Assembly (NCBI GenBank): GCA_015066465.1
Contig: SVOI01000004.1
Span: 1-64,000, forward strand
Direction: 5' to 3'
Origin: Oscillospiraceae bacterium
Lineage (GTDB): Bacteria > Bacillota > Clostridia > Oscillospirales > Acutalibacteraceae
DNA length: 64,000 nt
How positions within the stretch are numbered: position 1 is the first letter of the stretch; the number at the start of each line of letters is the position of its first letter. Of this stretch, positions 8,068-17,299 are shown piece after piece. A program made the position numbers and the translations under genes. The notes beneath the pieces are model-generated. The model was given only the letters and a program-made list of their open reading frames with translations. It did not search any database and was not told where the DNA came from.

Positions 8068-9882
8068 TTATTTTATACTTTTTGCAGGAATAATTTTGCC
8101 TTCCTGTGTTTTATAGTTAATAGTTACTGTTTCGCCTACATTAAGAATAACAACATTATTGTCATCTGCTGCAGACATTGAGTAGTAAACAGGCTTACCA
8201 TCAAGAGCGATATAATAAACGCTGTTGCCGTTTTCTACTGCTGTGCGGATATCTGTAATAACACCTGTAACACTTGCAATAGTCGATTCCGTATTATTAT
8301 TTGTTGAATCACCGCTCTCAGTAGCTTCGCCACCACTTATAGAATCAGGAAGAACTGCATTATAGTCAATGTTAAGCACAAGACCTGCACTTGATTTGAC
8401 TTTATTTACATACGCTTTAAGACATGCTTCAACGTCAGGGTTAGCATCATCTTCACTTCTTACAGCATCCTGAACTCTTTCAACGCTAACCATTGCGAAG
8501 CTCTTTACAACGCTGTTATCTTTAAGAGCCATAAAGTATGTTGCTTCGCCGTCAAGGTTAAGAAGCACTGGGAAGGTTGCTTTCCAGCCCTTGTCAGAAA
8601 CGATACTTTCAGCAGATTTCTGAGCACCGCTTTCTGTTGTACCAGCAATTCTCTGGAACACAGCTTCTTTTGTACGCTGGTTGATAATTGCAAAACCTAC
8701 AATAGAGTCGTCACTTGTAACTGATGTAACGCCTGTGTAAAGCCAAACGTCATCACCAGAAGCAATATAGCTTGAGCCTGCTGTTGTAGAAACAACGCCT
8801 TGCTGACCTATAAATGCGTTAATAAAACCACCGTTATATTTACCGTAGTAATTATATTGTTTTACAAGTAAATCATCAGAATAAATCTGGTCAATCCACT
8901 GAATATCTTTATTAGTTCTTACTTCTTCAATATCGTAATATGTGATGTTATTCTTATCTGAAGCATCAACTAAAACAACACCAACAACGTCTGTACCGCC
9001 GATAAGTCCAACTGTCTTGTCAACTCTTTCGCATACCCACCAAGGCTTGCCGTTTTCGTCAATTTCAAGTGAAGGTGTACCAAACATATATGTTGGGTAT
9101 TTAAAGCGAAGCACACGACCTAATTTTTCGTTAAAATATTCACCAGTTGAAATCTGAATATTATCTAAACCTTTATCCTCAAGAATGATTGTGCTTGCTT
9201 CTTGTGTATACATATTAACTGCAATGTATGCTGGAATACCTTCACGGGTATTGTTGAACCATTTGAATACATCGCCGTATTTAAGAGGGAAAATTCTGTA
9301 AGGATTACCCTCAAAGTTAATTTGTGTTGAATAAGCGCTATCAATAACAAACTGTGAAACATAAGCTGAAAGTTCACCTAACTTTTTGTTAGCAAGGTTT
9401 TCTGCAACCTCTTTATCAATCATAGGTACTGCAGAAAAATCTTCAAGACTTGTAATTGTTGTGATACTTTTGTCGTTTTCACCGAAGTTTTCAGTTTTAA
9501 CTTCAATAATTTCACTGTAAGCTCTTGCTCTGAAAAGCTCGCAAGACGTTAAATAACCTACACCAAGAATTAAAGCGAATACAAGACCAATAATAACAGG
9601 AATTGTTGCTCTTTTTCTTACGTAAGGAATATACTCAGGTTTAATAAATGCTTTACTTAAAATAAAGGTAGAGCCAATATAAAGACCAAGTAAAACAGCA
9701 ATAAAGTAATAAAAATCGAGTGATTTAAGGTTTAATGCTGGTAACATAAAGTAATATGAAACTGCACCACCTATTATTGTAATGAGAATTGCAATAATGA
9801 TTTTAAGAACCTTTTTTTCAGGTGGAATAACAACCTCTGTTGGTTTGCCCTTGCCTGAAAAGTCAACTTTAATTGGGTCCAT
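8068..9882 (-). CDS. Conserved membrane protein of unknown function with large extracytoplasmic domain
   Basis: The family was not recognised. The first 120 residues hold three or four hydrophobic segments (about 25-50, 55-75, 95-113). About 480 mostly polar residues follow and are probably outside the cell. They include an Asn/Ser/Thr-rich linker (SGDSTNNNTEST, near 525) and a small C-terminal beta domain. A strong AGGAGG site precedes the ATG. It lies 86 bp after the solute-binding lipoprotein gene on the same strand, but no shared role is evident. Confidence 0.75.
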   Translation of the reverse strand: MDPIKVDFSGKGKPTEVVIPPEKKVLKIIIAILITIIGGAVSYYFMLPALNLKSLDFYYFIAVLLGLYIGSTFILSKAFIKPEYIPYVRKRATIPVIIGLVFALILGVGYLTSCELFRARAYSEIIEVKTENFGENDKSITTITSLEDFSAVPMIDKEVAENLANKKLGELSAYVSQFVIDSAYSTQINFEGNPYRIFPLKYGDVFKWFNNTREGIPAYIAVNMYTQEASTIILEDKGLDNIQISTGEYFNEKLGRVLRFKYPTYMFGTPSLEIDENGKPWWVCERVDKTVGLIGGTDVVGVVLVDASDKNNITYYDIEEVRTNKDIQWIDQIYSDDLLVKQYNYYGKYNGGFINAFIGQQGVVSTTAGSSYIASGDDVWLYTGVTSVTSDDSIVGFAIINQRTKEAVFQRIAGTTESGAQKSAESIVSDKGWKATFPVLLNLDGEATYFMALKDNSVVKSFAMVSVERVQDAVRSEDDANPDVEACLKAYVNKVKSSAGLVLNIDYNAVLPDSISGGEATESGDSTNNNTESTIASVTGVITDIRTAVENGNSVYYIALDGKPVYYSMSAADDNNVVILNVGETVTINYKTQEGKIIPAKSIK

Positions 9883-9968
9883 TAAAACGCCTCCTAAACG
9901 AATAACTTTAAAACAATATTATAATTATATATTATCTGGAAAATAAATACAAGTAGTAAAATGTTAAA

Positions 9969-11480
9969 TTACTTTTTTACTTTCCAATCACTTGCAGATA
10001 AATAAACGTTACCTTCTGTAGTAGTAATTCCACTTACTTCGGGGTTTACAGACATAACTGATTTTCTGAAAAATAACGGTGCAAATGGAACGTCTGTGTT
10101 AAAGGCTTCTACAAACTCTGTCATATTGAGCTTGCCTCTTTTAAAATTAACGTAGTTAACAGATGCTTTTTCACTTATTCCATAATTAACCTGACCTTCA
10201 GCAGTAAAAAATTCGTTCAAGTCGTAATCGGCAGGTAATTCAATTTCACCTATATAGATTTCATAAAAGCCTTCTTTTAGTGCTTCTAAATAATCTGCTT
10301 TATTTTTGACACTTATTGTTGCTTTAATACCTAAAGTAGCGAGCGACTTCTGTAAAGCCTCTGCAACGCTCTTTTTATATGGGTTATTGTTACAAACAAG
10401 AATTGAAAGTCTTAAGGTATTAACACCGTCTGTTCTGTAGCCTTCGTCTGTAAATTTATCATAACCATTATTTTCTAAAATAGTAATCGCTCTGTTAAGG
10501 TCGCCCTTTGTGCTTATAAGTTCCTGACCAGAAAGCTTATAAAAACTTGGTTTAAAAGGCATTGTAGTCGGCTCACACTGACCAAGGAATGAAGCGGCAC
10601 TTATATCAATTCTGTTAATACCAATGTTTATAACACGTCTTATCCAGGCAACTGAAGTAATAGAACCACCCCAACGCATATTAAGACCAGCATAAACTAA
10701 ATTATTTGTTGGTATAGAAACAGTTTTTGAAGAAAGGTTTTCGTATTTGCCATCTGTCAAATCATCTTTATAAACACTGATTTTATTAGATTTGAAAGCA
10801 TAAACCTCACTTGTAGAGCCAGCCATATCAAAAAGCGCTATCTGGTTATTCCACTCGGGGCTAAAGCTACTATGATTTTTATTTACTTCTAAGTATGGCG
10901 TATCTTCAAGATATTTTATAACATATTTGCCAGTACCTAAAAATACGTTGCCTGTTTTTAACACTATCGGGAATGAAAGTGCATTAAGAGGAGATAACAT
11001 TACACCATTAAACGTAATTTTTAACGTGAAATTATCTACTGCTGTAAAGCTTTCTATATTCTTAAGATTATTTTTATAATAAGCATTTTTCTTTGCTAAA
11101 TTATAAGAATACTCTACGTTACTTGCATTAAAAAGTGTACCATCTGAAAAGGTAACACCCTGCCTTAATTTAACAGTTAACGTGTTCCCTTTTTCTGTTG
11201 CACTCAGTGCTAACTGTGGGTAGCCGTAGCCATCTTCAGTTGCACTGTAAAGTGCTTCATAAATGAGCGGAATTAAATCTCTGTTTAATTTACTCTTTGC
11301 TTTATAAGGGTTGAACGTGTCAGCTGAAGTAAACGGCAGAGAAATATCTGCATTAACAACAGGAGTAGGTAAAACGTAATCCCAATCGCCTGTATTTTCA
11401 TCATCATCACTTGTGTTCTTGCACGAAAAGAGTGTTAAACAAAAAGAAAGAATAAGTAAAATCGATATTACTTTTTTCAT
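9969..11480 (-). CDS. ABC transporter substrate-binding lipoprotein, family 5 (peptide type)
   Basis: 503 residues. The signal peptide ends in the lipobox LFSC, with the lipid-modified Cys at position 20, so it is anchored outside the cell membrane. The body matches the SBP_bac_5 (OppA/DppA) fold: PLIYEALYSATEDGYGYPQLA, KLRQGVTFSDGTLFNASNV, and a C-terminal LRLSILVCNNNPYKK with FAPLFF. No permease or ATPase genes are nearby, so it may be an orphan receptor. Its ATG overlaps the ymdB stop by 4 nt. Confidence 0.9.
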   Translation of the reverse strand: MKKVISILLILSFCLTLFSCKNTSDDDENTGDWDYVLPTPVVNADISLPFTSADTFNPYKAKSKLNRDLIPLIYEALYSATEDGYGYPQLALSATEKGNTLTVKLRQGVTFSDGTLFNASNVEYSYNLAKKNAYYKNNLKNIESFTAVDNFTLKITFNGVMLSPLNALSFPIVLKTGNVFLGTGKYVIKYLEDTPYLEVNKNHSSFSPEWNNQIALFDMAGSTSEVYAFKSNKISVYKDDLTDGKYENLSSKTVSIPTNNLVYAGLNMRWGGSITSVAWIRRVINIGINRIDISAASFLGQCEPTTMPFKPSFYKLSGQELISTKGDLNRAITILENNGYDKFTDEGYRTDGVNTLRLSILVCNNNPYKKSVAEALQKSLATLGIKATISVKNKADYLEALKEGFYEIYIGEIELPADYDLNEFFTAEGQVNYGISEKASVNYVNFKRGKLNMTEFVEAFNTDVPFAPLFFRKSVMSVNPEVSGITTTEGNVYLSASDWKVKK

Positions 11481-12247
11481 TTAAGCACCACCCTTTTTAT
11501 ATATGTTGCCTTACCTGTTTTTTCATCGATATCAATAAGACAGGCGTTCATTACGTGTCTGCCCTCTGCATTCTGAAATCTCACAGGAATATGATATTTC
11601 ATTTTTTTAATTGCTAATTTCGGTTCAATTCCTAAAACTGATTCTTTAGGACCAGTCATTCCGACGTCTGTAATATAAGCCGTACCCTCTGGTAAAATCT
11701 GAGCATCGACAGTCTGAACGTGAGTGTGAGTTCCTAAAAGTGCAGTAACTCTGCCATCTAAATAATAACCCATAGAGCGTTTTTCTGCAGTTGCTTCAGC
11801 GTGAAAATCAACAATAACTATTTTGCAACCATCAGTTTCTTCTAAAGCTTTTTCAACTTCTAAGAATGGGTTGTTGAGTGCTTCCATATAAACAGTCCCC
11901 ATTAAATTAATAACGGCTATTCTGTAACGTCCCTTGTCAATTATGCCAACACCCTTACCACTTGCACCATCAGGGAAATTATATGGTCTTATTATTGCAC
12001 TTTCTCTATCAAGGAATTCAAGTATCTCTGGTCTTTTAAATGAATGATTGCCTAAAGTAATAAAGTCAACACCGCTGTCATAAAGCATTTTGCAAGAAAC
12101 TGGTGTAACACCGTTACCTTGTGCAGAGTTTTCACCATTTGCAATACAAACGTCTACATTGTTTTCTTTTTTGTAGTCCGGGAGCTTTTTCATTAAGAAT
12201 TCGCAACCACCAATGCCTACAACGTCACCAATAAATAATAAACGCAT
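11477..12247 (-). CDS. ymdB: YmdB-family metallophosphoesterase
   Basis: 256 residues, the usual length for the TIGR00282/YmdB family. Metal-site motifs are FIGDVVG (4-10), NGENSAQGNG (near 38), GNHSF (near 67), DFHAEATAEKR (near 147) and GTHTHVQT (near 175). In Bacillus the homologue acts as a phosphodiesterase on cyclic nucleotides and influences sporulation and biofilm genes, and it also follows rny. A strong terminator separates it from rny here (12296-12328), so it depends on read-through or its own promoter. Confidence 0.92.
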   Translation of the reverse strand: MRLLFIGDVVGIGGCEFLMKKLPDYKKENNVDVCIANGENSAQGNGVTPVSCKMLYDSGVDFITLGNHSFKRPEILEFLDRESAIIRPYNFPDGASGKGVGIIDKGRYRIAVINLMGTVYMEALNNPFLEVEKALEETDGCKIVIVDFHAEATAEKRSMGYYLDGRVTALLGTHTHVQTVDAQILPEGTAYITDVGMTGPKESVLGIEPKLAIKKMKYHIPVRFQNAEGRHVMNACLIDIDEKTGKATYIKRVVLK

Positions 12248-12295
12248 TTTTTTACTCGTTTCTATGGCATAAGCCGAAAATACTATTCAAATATA

Positions 12296-12328
12296 AAAAC
12301 GGAACAACTTTTTAAGGAGTTCCGTTTT
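12296..12328. terminator. Terminator between rny and ymdB
   Basis: AAAACGGAAC pairs perfectly with GTTCCGTTTT 13 nt later, with A/T runs on both sides. It follows the rny stop on the minus strand. Confidence 0.8.
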
Positions 12329-12345
12329 CATTTTTGATTAATTAA

Positions 12346-13896
12346 TTATTTTGCAAAGTCAACTGCACGACTTTCTCTGATAATGTTAACCTTAATCTGA
12401 CCTGGATATTCAAGTTCATTTTCAATCTTGTTAACAATATCTCTTGCAACAATAGTCATCTGGTCGTCAGAAATAACGTCAGGTTTTACAATAATTCTTA
12501 CTTCTCTACCAGCCTGAATTGCAAATGATTTTTCAACACCTTCAAATGAAGTTGCAATTTCTTCAAGCTTCTGAAGTCTCTGAATATATGTTTCAACGTT
12601 TTCACGTCTTGCGCCTGGTCTTGCAGCAGAAATAGCGTCTGCAGCCTGAACAATAGCAGCAATAATAGTTTTTGCTTCAACGTCACCGTGGTGAGCGTGA
12701 ATAGCGTGAACAACCTGCTCGTTTTCTCTGTTCTTTTTAGCAGCCTCAACACCTAACTCAACGTGAGAACCTTCATATTCGTGGTCAAGTGCCTTACCTA
12801 TATCGTGAAGAAGACCAGCACGTTTTGCGAGCTTAACATCTGCACCAACTTCGGCAGCCATAAGACCTGAAAGGTAAGAAACCTCGAGTGAGTGGTTAAG
12901 AACATTCTGACCGTAACTTGTACGGTATTTAAGCTTACCTAAGAGTTTTACGAGTTCACCGCTTACGCCGTTAACACCTGCATCAATAACAGCCTTTTCA
13001 CCGGTCTGCTTGATTGTGAGTTCAACTTCTCTTTTGCACTTTTCATACATTTCTTCAACACGTGTAGGGTGAATTCTGCCATCCTGAATAAGTCTTTCAA
13101 GAGTCTGACGTGCAATTTCACGACGAACAGGCTCAAAGCAAGAAACTGTAATTGCTTCAGGAGTATCGTCAATAATAAGGTCAACACCAGTGATTGTTTC
13201 AATAGTGCGGATGTTTCTACCTTCACGACCAATTATGCGACCTTTCATTTCGTCGTTAGGAAGTGCAACAACTGAAACTGTAGCTTCTGCAGCGTGGTCT
13301 GCTGCACAACGTTGGATAGCGCCAGAAATAACTTCTTTTGCAATTTTATCCATTTCGTCTTTTGTTTGTTGCTCATACTCATAAATTTTAAGAGCTTTTT
13401 CGTGAGTCAACTGCTCATCAAGGTTTTTAAGAAGAACTTCTTTAGCTTGTTCTCTGCTGTAGCCAGAGATTTTTTCAAGCATATCAAACTGACTCTTTTT
13501 AATTGTTTCAACTTCGAGTGCCTTTTCTTCAACTTCTTTAATTTTTTGTTGGAGTAATTCTTCTTTTTTCTCCTGTGCTTCAACTTTTTTGTCAAGACTT
13601 TCTTCTTTTTGAATCATTCTTTTTTCCTGACGTTGTACTTCAGCACGTCTTTCACGGAGTTCATGTTCTGTTTCTGTTCTTTGCTTGTGGATTTCATCCT
13701 TGGCTTCAAGAATTGCCTCTTTCTTTTTTTGTTCTGCTTCGGTCATAGCGTTATTTACTATGCGAGCTGCTTCTTCAGTAGCAGAGCCTATAGCAGATTC
13801 AGCAACTTTTTTTCTGTGAGCGCCACCGATGATAAATCCACCAACACCAAATACAACCGCACAAGCGACTGCAATGATAATTGCGATAGGATCCAT
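12346..13896 (-). CDS. rny: Ribonuclease Y
   Basis: 516 residues, normal RNase Y length. An N-terminal membrane helix (about 4-24) is followed by a long charged coiled coil (about 30-160). A KH domain follows ([15 protein letters not shown] near 220), then an HD domain with the catalytic pair in [12 protein letters not shown] (near 362). It is the membrane-bound endonuclease that starts mRNA decay in Firmicutes. A long leader of about 190 nt runs from the promoter at 14092-14120, which may allow self-regulation through mRNA stability. Confidence 0.97.
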   Translation of the reverse strand: MDPIAIIIAVACAVVFGVGGFIIGGAHRKKVAESAIGSATEEAARIVNNAMTEAEQKKKEAILEAKDEIHKQRTETEHELRERRAEVQRQEKRMIQKEESLDKKVEAQEKKEELLQQKIKEVEEKALEVETIKKSQFDMLEKISGYSREQAKEVLLKNLDEQLTHEKALKIYEYEQQTKDEMDKIAKEVISGAIQRCAADHAAEATVSVVALPNDEMKGRIIGREGRNIRTIETITGVDLIIDDTPEAITVSCFEPVRREIARQTLERLIQDGRIHPTRVEEMYEKCKREVELTIKQTGEKAVIDAGVNGVSGELVKLLGKLKYRTSYGQNVLNHSLEVSYLSGLMAAEVGADVKLAKRAGLLHDIGKALDHEYEGSHVELGVEAAKKNRENEQVVHAIHAHHGDVEAKTIIAAIVQAADAISAARPGARRENVETYIQRLQKLEEIATSFEGVEKSFAIQAGREVRIIVKPDVISDDQMTIVARDIVNKIENELEYPGQIKVNIIRESRAVDFAK

Positions 13897-14091
13897 TAAC
13901 GGAATGCCCCTTTCTAAAAATATATTTTAAGGCGAACGGTAAAAAAAACGTTCTCACGAATATAGTAATGAAGTTTTGTTGAGCTTTCGCTCTTATATAA
14001 AAAATATAAATCTATGTAAAAATTATATTTAAAATCACAAAACTACTATATTATGAGATAACACAAAAAACACTTTTGCATTATCCTGATT

Positions 14092-14150
14092 ATTATAATA
14101 TATATAGTGCTAATAGTCAAGAAAAAATAGTGTTTTCTCTACAATTTGTA
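14092..14150 (-). promoter_or_regulatory. rny promoter with an upstream BlaI-type operator
   Basis: On the minus strand TTGACT (14115-14120) and TATAAT (14092-14097) are 17 nt apart, giving an mRNA leader of about 190 nt. Twenty nt upstream of the -35, at 14140-14150, is TACAATTTGTA. It is identical to one of the two operators in front of the BlaI-like gene (16920-16930). Confidence 0.55.
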
Positions 14151-14225
14151 TATAAAATTTATCACTTGTTTTTTGTGAAAAAAGTAAAAACTGGTAATTA
14201 GATTCAAACAAATTTTACTATAACT

Positions 14226-14270
14226 AAAAAACACCCACAGACTGAGAACTACAGTCTGCAGGTATTTTTG
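14226..14270. terminator. Terminator of the M56 sensor gene
   Basis: CAGACTG and CAGTCTG form the stem around AGAACTA, extended by AAAAACACC and GGTATTTTT. It lies just after the stop of the minus-strand gene. The rest of 13897-14225 holds only the rny leader and promoter. Confidence 0.75.
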
Positions 14271-14274
14271 TTAT

Positions 14275-16536
14275 TCATCGCAATAAATACTGTGTTGAAT
14301 AAATCTCACCATTTTCATCTGACAGAATAACTTCATTTAATTCTTTATTAACTGTTACTTTAAGCAATACATCATCAGTGTCATTTTTTACATACAACTC
14401 ACCATTTTCCCCCTCAATAAAAGATGGGAATACCAACGCATTGCAAATTGTATAAATACCGTCTTTCAAATATGATTCCACACCAAGCTCCTGCACCACT
14501 ATTGTATAAGTCAGAACACCTGAGGTAGGACCAGAATACATCAGACACAATTCTTTTTCGCCATCACCATCAACATCCCATATTTTTCTGCTTTCACCTT
14601 CAACATCATACTCCTCAATTCCATAATAATTAATTGGCAACGGGTATTCACTAAGACTTGGTGGTTGCGTTAACTTTGTCAGTTCAAAAAGAGCTCTGAA
14701 AAAACCACTTTCAAGCGTACTATCACCACCATAACCTCCACTTGCAATATACAAAGAACCATCTTTCTGTTCAAGCAATAAAATTATTTCACCTTTATTT
14801 TTCTCTTTATATACCCAGGTATTTTCATTATCTTTAACCAGTTTTTCAAATGAATACCCATCAATATACCACACTGATTCAATAAAAAATGATTTATAAT
14901 CTTCTAAGTTTGCTTTTTCCAATTTTACTCTTGGACTAACTATCTCTGTATCGCAGTCTACTTTACTTATATACTTATCACCCGAAACAATATAATAAGG
15001 TTGCAATTCCGCAACAGGAATAGAGGAAAACACTCCACAATCGTATATCAACTCTGTTGCCATAAATATACTTTCCTCATGTTTAAACATACCATCAAAA
15101 TACGAGACTTCTGCTTCACTTAAACTGTCTTTTTTATAATACACAGCATTACAACCAAGTTGCACAAAAAACTTGTCGTCAGCATCTGCCATTTGCTTAC
15201 AGACATCCATTGGAATAGTTATACTGAAACTACCGTCATCATTTGTTCTTAAACGCGGTATCACATCCAAAGTGGAGTCGCTTGTGTAAATCCAATCGTA
15301 CCACAAATACAAGCAATTCTTTTTATTTTTAGTTAAACTTGTTTTCACCTTTCCTGCACTTGGTAAATCATTGTAAGAAAATTCGTAACAGAATTCCAAA
15401 GCGTTACGGTCTGGTCTTATTGATTTTAAATACACAATAGTAAAATCATCACTAAAGGCAATAAATTCATTTTTCTCAAATACCCGTTCTGTATTGAACA
15501 CACTTTCTGTTATTTCATAATGTGGAATCGAAATACTTAAACCTGACTCTTCCTGTTTTAAAATGGTGTATCCATTTTCGTTTATTATATTTTCAAATTT
15601 TGTTTCAGGGTTTGTCAAAAAACCTACGGTTAATATAAGTGTCATAATCAAAGAAAGTATAATCAACCAAATAGCAGGTTTTTTATATTTAAGAATAGAC
15701 TTAACTCTGGTTTTAACACTCGTTTCACCAAATGCCAACGGACACGCAGTTATAATTTTTCTTTCCGCACTGCAATCTATAAGCGTAGTTGAATACGCTT
15801 TTTTGTTTTCTTCGCCAAGTTCTTTTATAACTCTTTCGTCACAAGCAAGTTCAATATCACGACAAAGTAAAATGTACAAAACCCATATAGCAGGGTTAAA
15901 CCAATAAACAGACAACACTATAAACCCCAATGGTTTCAAAAGGTGATCTAATCTTTTCAAATGTGTCTTTTCGTGTTTAATTACAAATACTGCAGCTTCT
16001 TCACTTATTGAAACAGGTATGTAAATTTTCGGTTTTATAACCCCAAAAATAAATGGTGTACTTATATTTTCACACAAATAGACAGATTTCTTATAAGGTA
16101 AACATTCTTTTACCTTCATTTTAATTTTCAAATAACTTAATAATGCATATAAAAGCATTACCCCCGAACCTGAAATCCATATAACAGATATTATTTCAAT
16201 CAAATTAATTGTCTTTTTATTTTCAGGTTTCGCCGATATCAAATCATCTGACACACTATTTTCTGTAACTTCTGACTTCTCAGATTTCTGTGAAATATTA
16301 CTTTCAGTCGTTTCAATATAAAACTGCTCACTTTTCACAGGTGTTGTATTTTTAATAAAACTGAACGGACTTTCAATTGAAAATGGCAAAACCAATCTAA
16401 AAATTACAAGACACCATAAAATGCAATTAACAAATTTAGGAACTTTTTTAAAAACAACTCTGAATATTATGATAGCCAGAACAAACCATGTTGCTGTAAT
16501 GCTTATATTAAGCAAATTCAAAAAAATATTACCCAT
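14275..16536 (-). CDS. BlaR1/MecR1-like M56 zinc metallopeptidase sensor
   Basis: 753 residues. Hydrophobic segments lie near 8-30, 35-55, 112-135, 205-225 and 290-312, and the M56 zinc motif HEKTH is at 188-192. The C-terminal extracytoplasmic part (about 330-753) is not a penicillin-binding sensor. It has a WDVDGDGEKELCLMY calcium-loop-like stretch near 653 and other beta-rich sequence, so the signal is probably not a beta-lactam. It ends 3 nt after the BlaI-like gene on the same strand. By family analogy, proteolysis after signal binding would inactivate the repressor. Confidence 0.88.
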   Translation of the reverse strand: MGNIFLNLLNISITATWFVLAIIIFRVVFKKVPKFVNCILWCLVIFRLVLPFSIESPFSFIKNTTPVKSEQFYIETTESNISQKSEKSEVTENSVSDDLISAKPENKKTINLIEIISVIWISGSGVMLLYALLSYLKIKMKVKECLPYKKSVYLCENISTPFIFGVIKPKIYIPVSISEEAAVFVIKHEKTHLKRLDHLLKPLGFIVLSVYWFNPAIWVLYILLCRDIELACDERVIKELGEENKKAYSTTLIDCSAERKIITACPLAFGETSVKTRVKSILKYKKPAIWLIILSLIMTLILTVGFLTNPETKFENIINENGYTILKQEESGLSISIPHYEITESVFNTERVFEKNEFIAFSDDFTIVYLKSIRPDRNALEFCYEFSYNDLPSAGKVKTSLTKNKKNCLYLWYDWIYTSDSTLDVIPRLRTNDDGSFSITIPMDVCKQMADADDKFFVQLGCNAVYYKKDSLSEAEVSYFDGMFKHEESIFMATELIYDCGVFSSIPVAELQPYYIVSGDKYISKVDCDTEIVSPRVKLEKANLEDYKSFFIESVWYIDGYSFEKLVKDNENTWVYKEKNKGEIILLLEQKDGSLYIASGGYGGDSTLESGFFRALFELTKLTQPPSLSEYPLPINYYGIEEYDVEGESRKIWDVDGDGEKELCLMYSGPTSGVLTYTIVVQELGVESYLKDGIYTICNALVFPSFIEGENGELYVKNDTDDVLLKVTVNKELNEVILSDENGEIYSTQYLLR

Positions 16537-16539
16537 ACT

Positions 16540-16899
16540 TTACTCCTCGTATTCATTAACCATTCGTTTCAGTTCATCAATTTCCGTTTTTGTTAATTTT
16601 CTTCTGCCGGTAAATGCTGCAAAAAATGCAGGTAAAGAGCCTTTAAATGTCTCATCTACAAATCTTTCACTTTGCAAAGAGTAGAACTCAGTTTTTTTTA
16701 TTTTTGATTGTACTACTCCTTGATTATTTTCAAACAATCCTTTTTCACACAATCTTTTTAAAACAGTGTAAGTAGTAGACTTTTTCCATTCCAATTGTTT
16801 TTCTGCTATTTTTACAAGTTGAGTTGAACTTACCGGTTCATTTTCCCAGATTATTTCAGCAAATTTCGTTTCAATAACACCTAATTGCAAATCTTTCAT
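16540..16899 (-). CDS. BlaI/MecI/CopY-family repressor
   Basis: 119 residues from the ATG at 16899, which has GAAGGAG 8 nt upstream. The winged-helix pattern LGVIETKFAEIIWENEPVSS, then KSTTYTVLKRLCEKGL, is diagnostic, and the C-terminal helix is for dimerisation. It pairs with the adjacent M56 sensor. Two TACA-N3-TGTA operators overlap its promoter, so it should repress its own operon. Confidence 0.92.
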   Translation of the reverse strand: MKDLQLGVIETKFAEIIWENEPVSSTQLVKIAEKQLEWKKSTTYTVLKRLCEKGLFENNQGVVQSKIKKTEFYSLQSERFVDETFKGSLPAFFAAFTGRRKLTKTEIDELKRMVNEYEE

Positions 16900-16919
16900 T
16901 TCAGCCACTCCTTCAGGTT

Positions 16920-16969
16920 TACAATTTGTAGATTACACTCAGTTTACACCATGTAGACCTTTTTGTCAA
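16920..16969 (-). promoter_or_regulatory. Autoregulated BlaI promoter with two operators
   Basis: On the minus strand TTGACA (16964-16969) lies 17 nt before TAAACT. The operators TACACCATGTA (16945-16955) and TACAATTTGTA (16920-16930) sit over the spacer and the start region. Both match the TACA/TGTA half-sites of BlaI/MecI proteins. Confidence 0.7.
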
Positions 16970-16970
16970 G

Positions 16971-17009
16971 AAAAGACAGTGTCAATTTAAAATTGACACT
17001 GTCTTTTTT
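16971..17009. terminator. Terminator downstream of rubredoxin
   Basis: AAAAGACAGTGTCAATTT pairs with its complement around a 3-4 nt loop and ends in T6. It serves the minus-strand rubredoxin gene. Confidence 0.8.
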
Positions 17010-17163
17010 ACTCTTTTGTAAATTCCTCTTTACCTAAGCCACACACTGGGCAAACCCAATCGGCAGGAACCTCGCCCCACGGAGTGTTTGGCGCAACACC
17101 ATTCTTCGGGTCGCCTTCTGCAACGTTATACTCATAACCACAAGGACAAACGTATTTTTCCAT
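17008..17163 (-). CDS. Rubredoxin
   Basis: This 51-residue protein is shorter than most gene-finder cut-offs. It begins [18 protein letters not shown] and later has [14 protein letters not shown], giving the two C-x2-C and C-P-x-C-G iron-binding knuckles of rubredoxin. An AAAAGGTG site lies 7 nt before the ATG. It is a one-electron carrier and a likely partner of the rubrerythrin and flavin reductase encoded at 23-24 kb. Confidence 0.96.
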   Translation of the reverse strand: MEKYVCPCGYEYNVAEGDPKNGVAPNTPWGEVPADWVCPVCGLGKEEFTKE

Positions 17164-17299
17164 AAAAATCACCTTTTCATAAATTTTAGCGATAGTCGCT
17201 AATTAAATTATTGGTAAATTATTCAATATTATACTTTAAATTTCTTTTAATTAATGATACAATAAATACATCTGAATCTTTGAAAAGGAATGAAATATT

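Noticed and set aside
14275..16899. Beta-lactamase resistance operon
   Set aside because: The sensor's outer domain is not penicillin-binding and no beta-lactamase or PBP2a gene is nearby.
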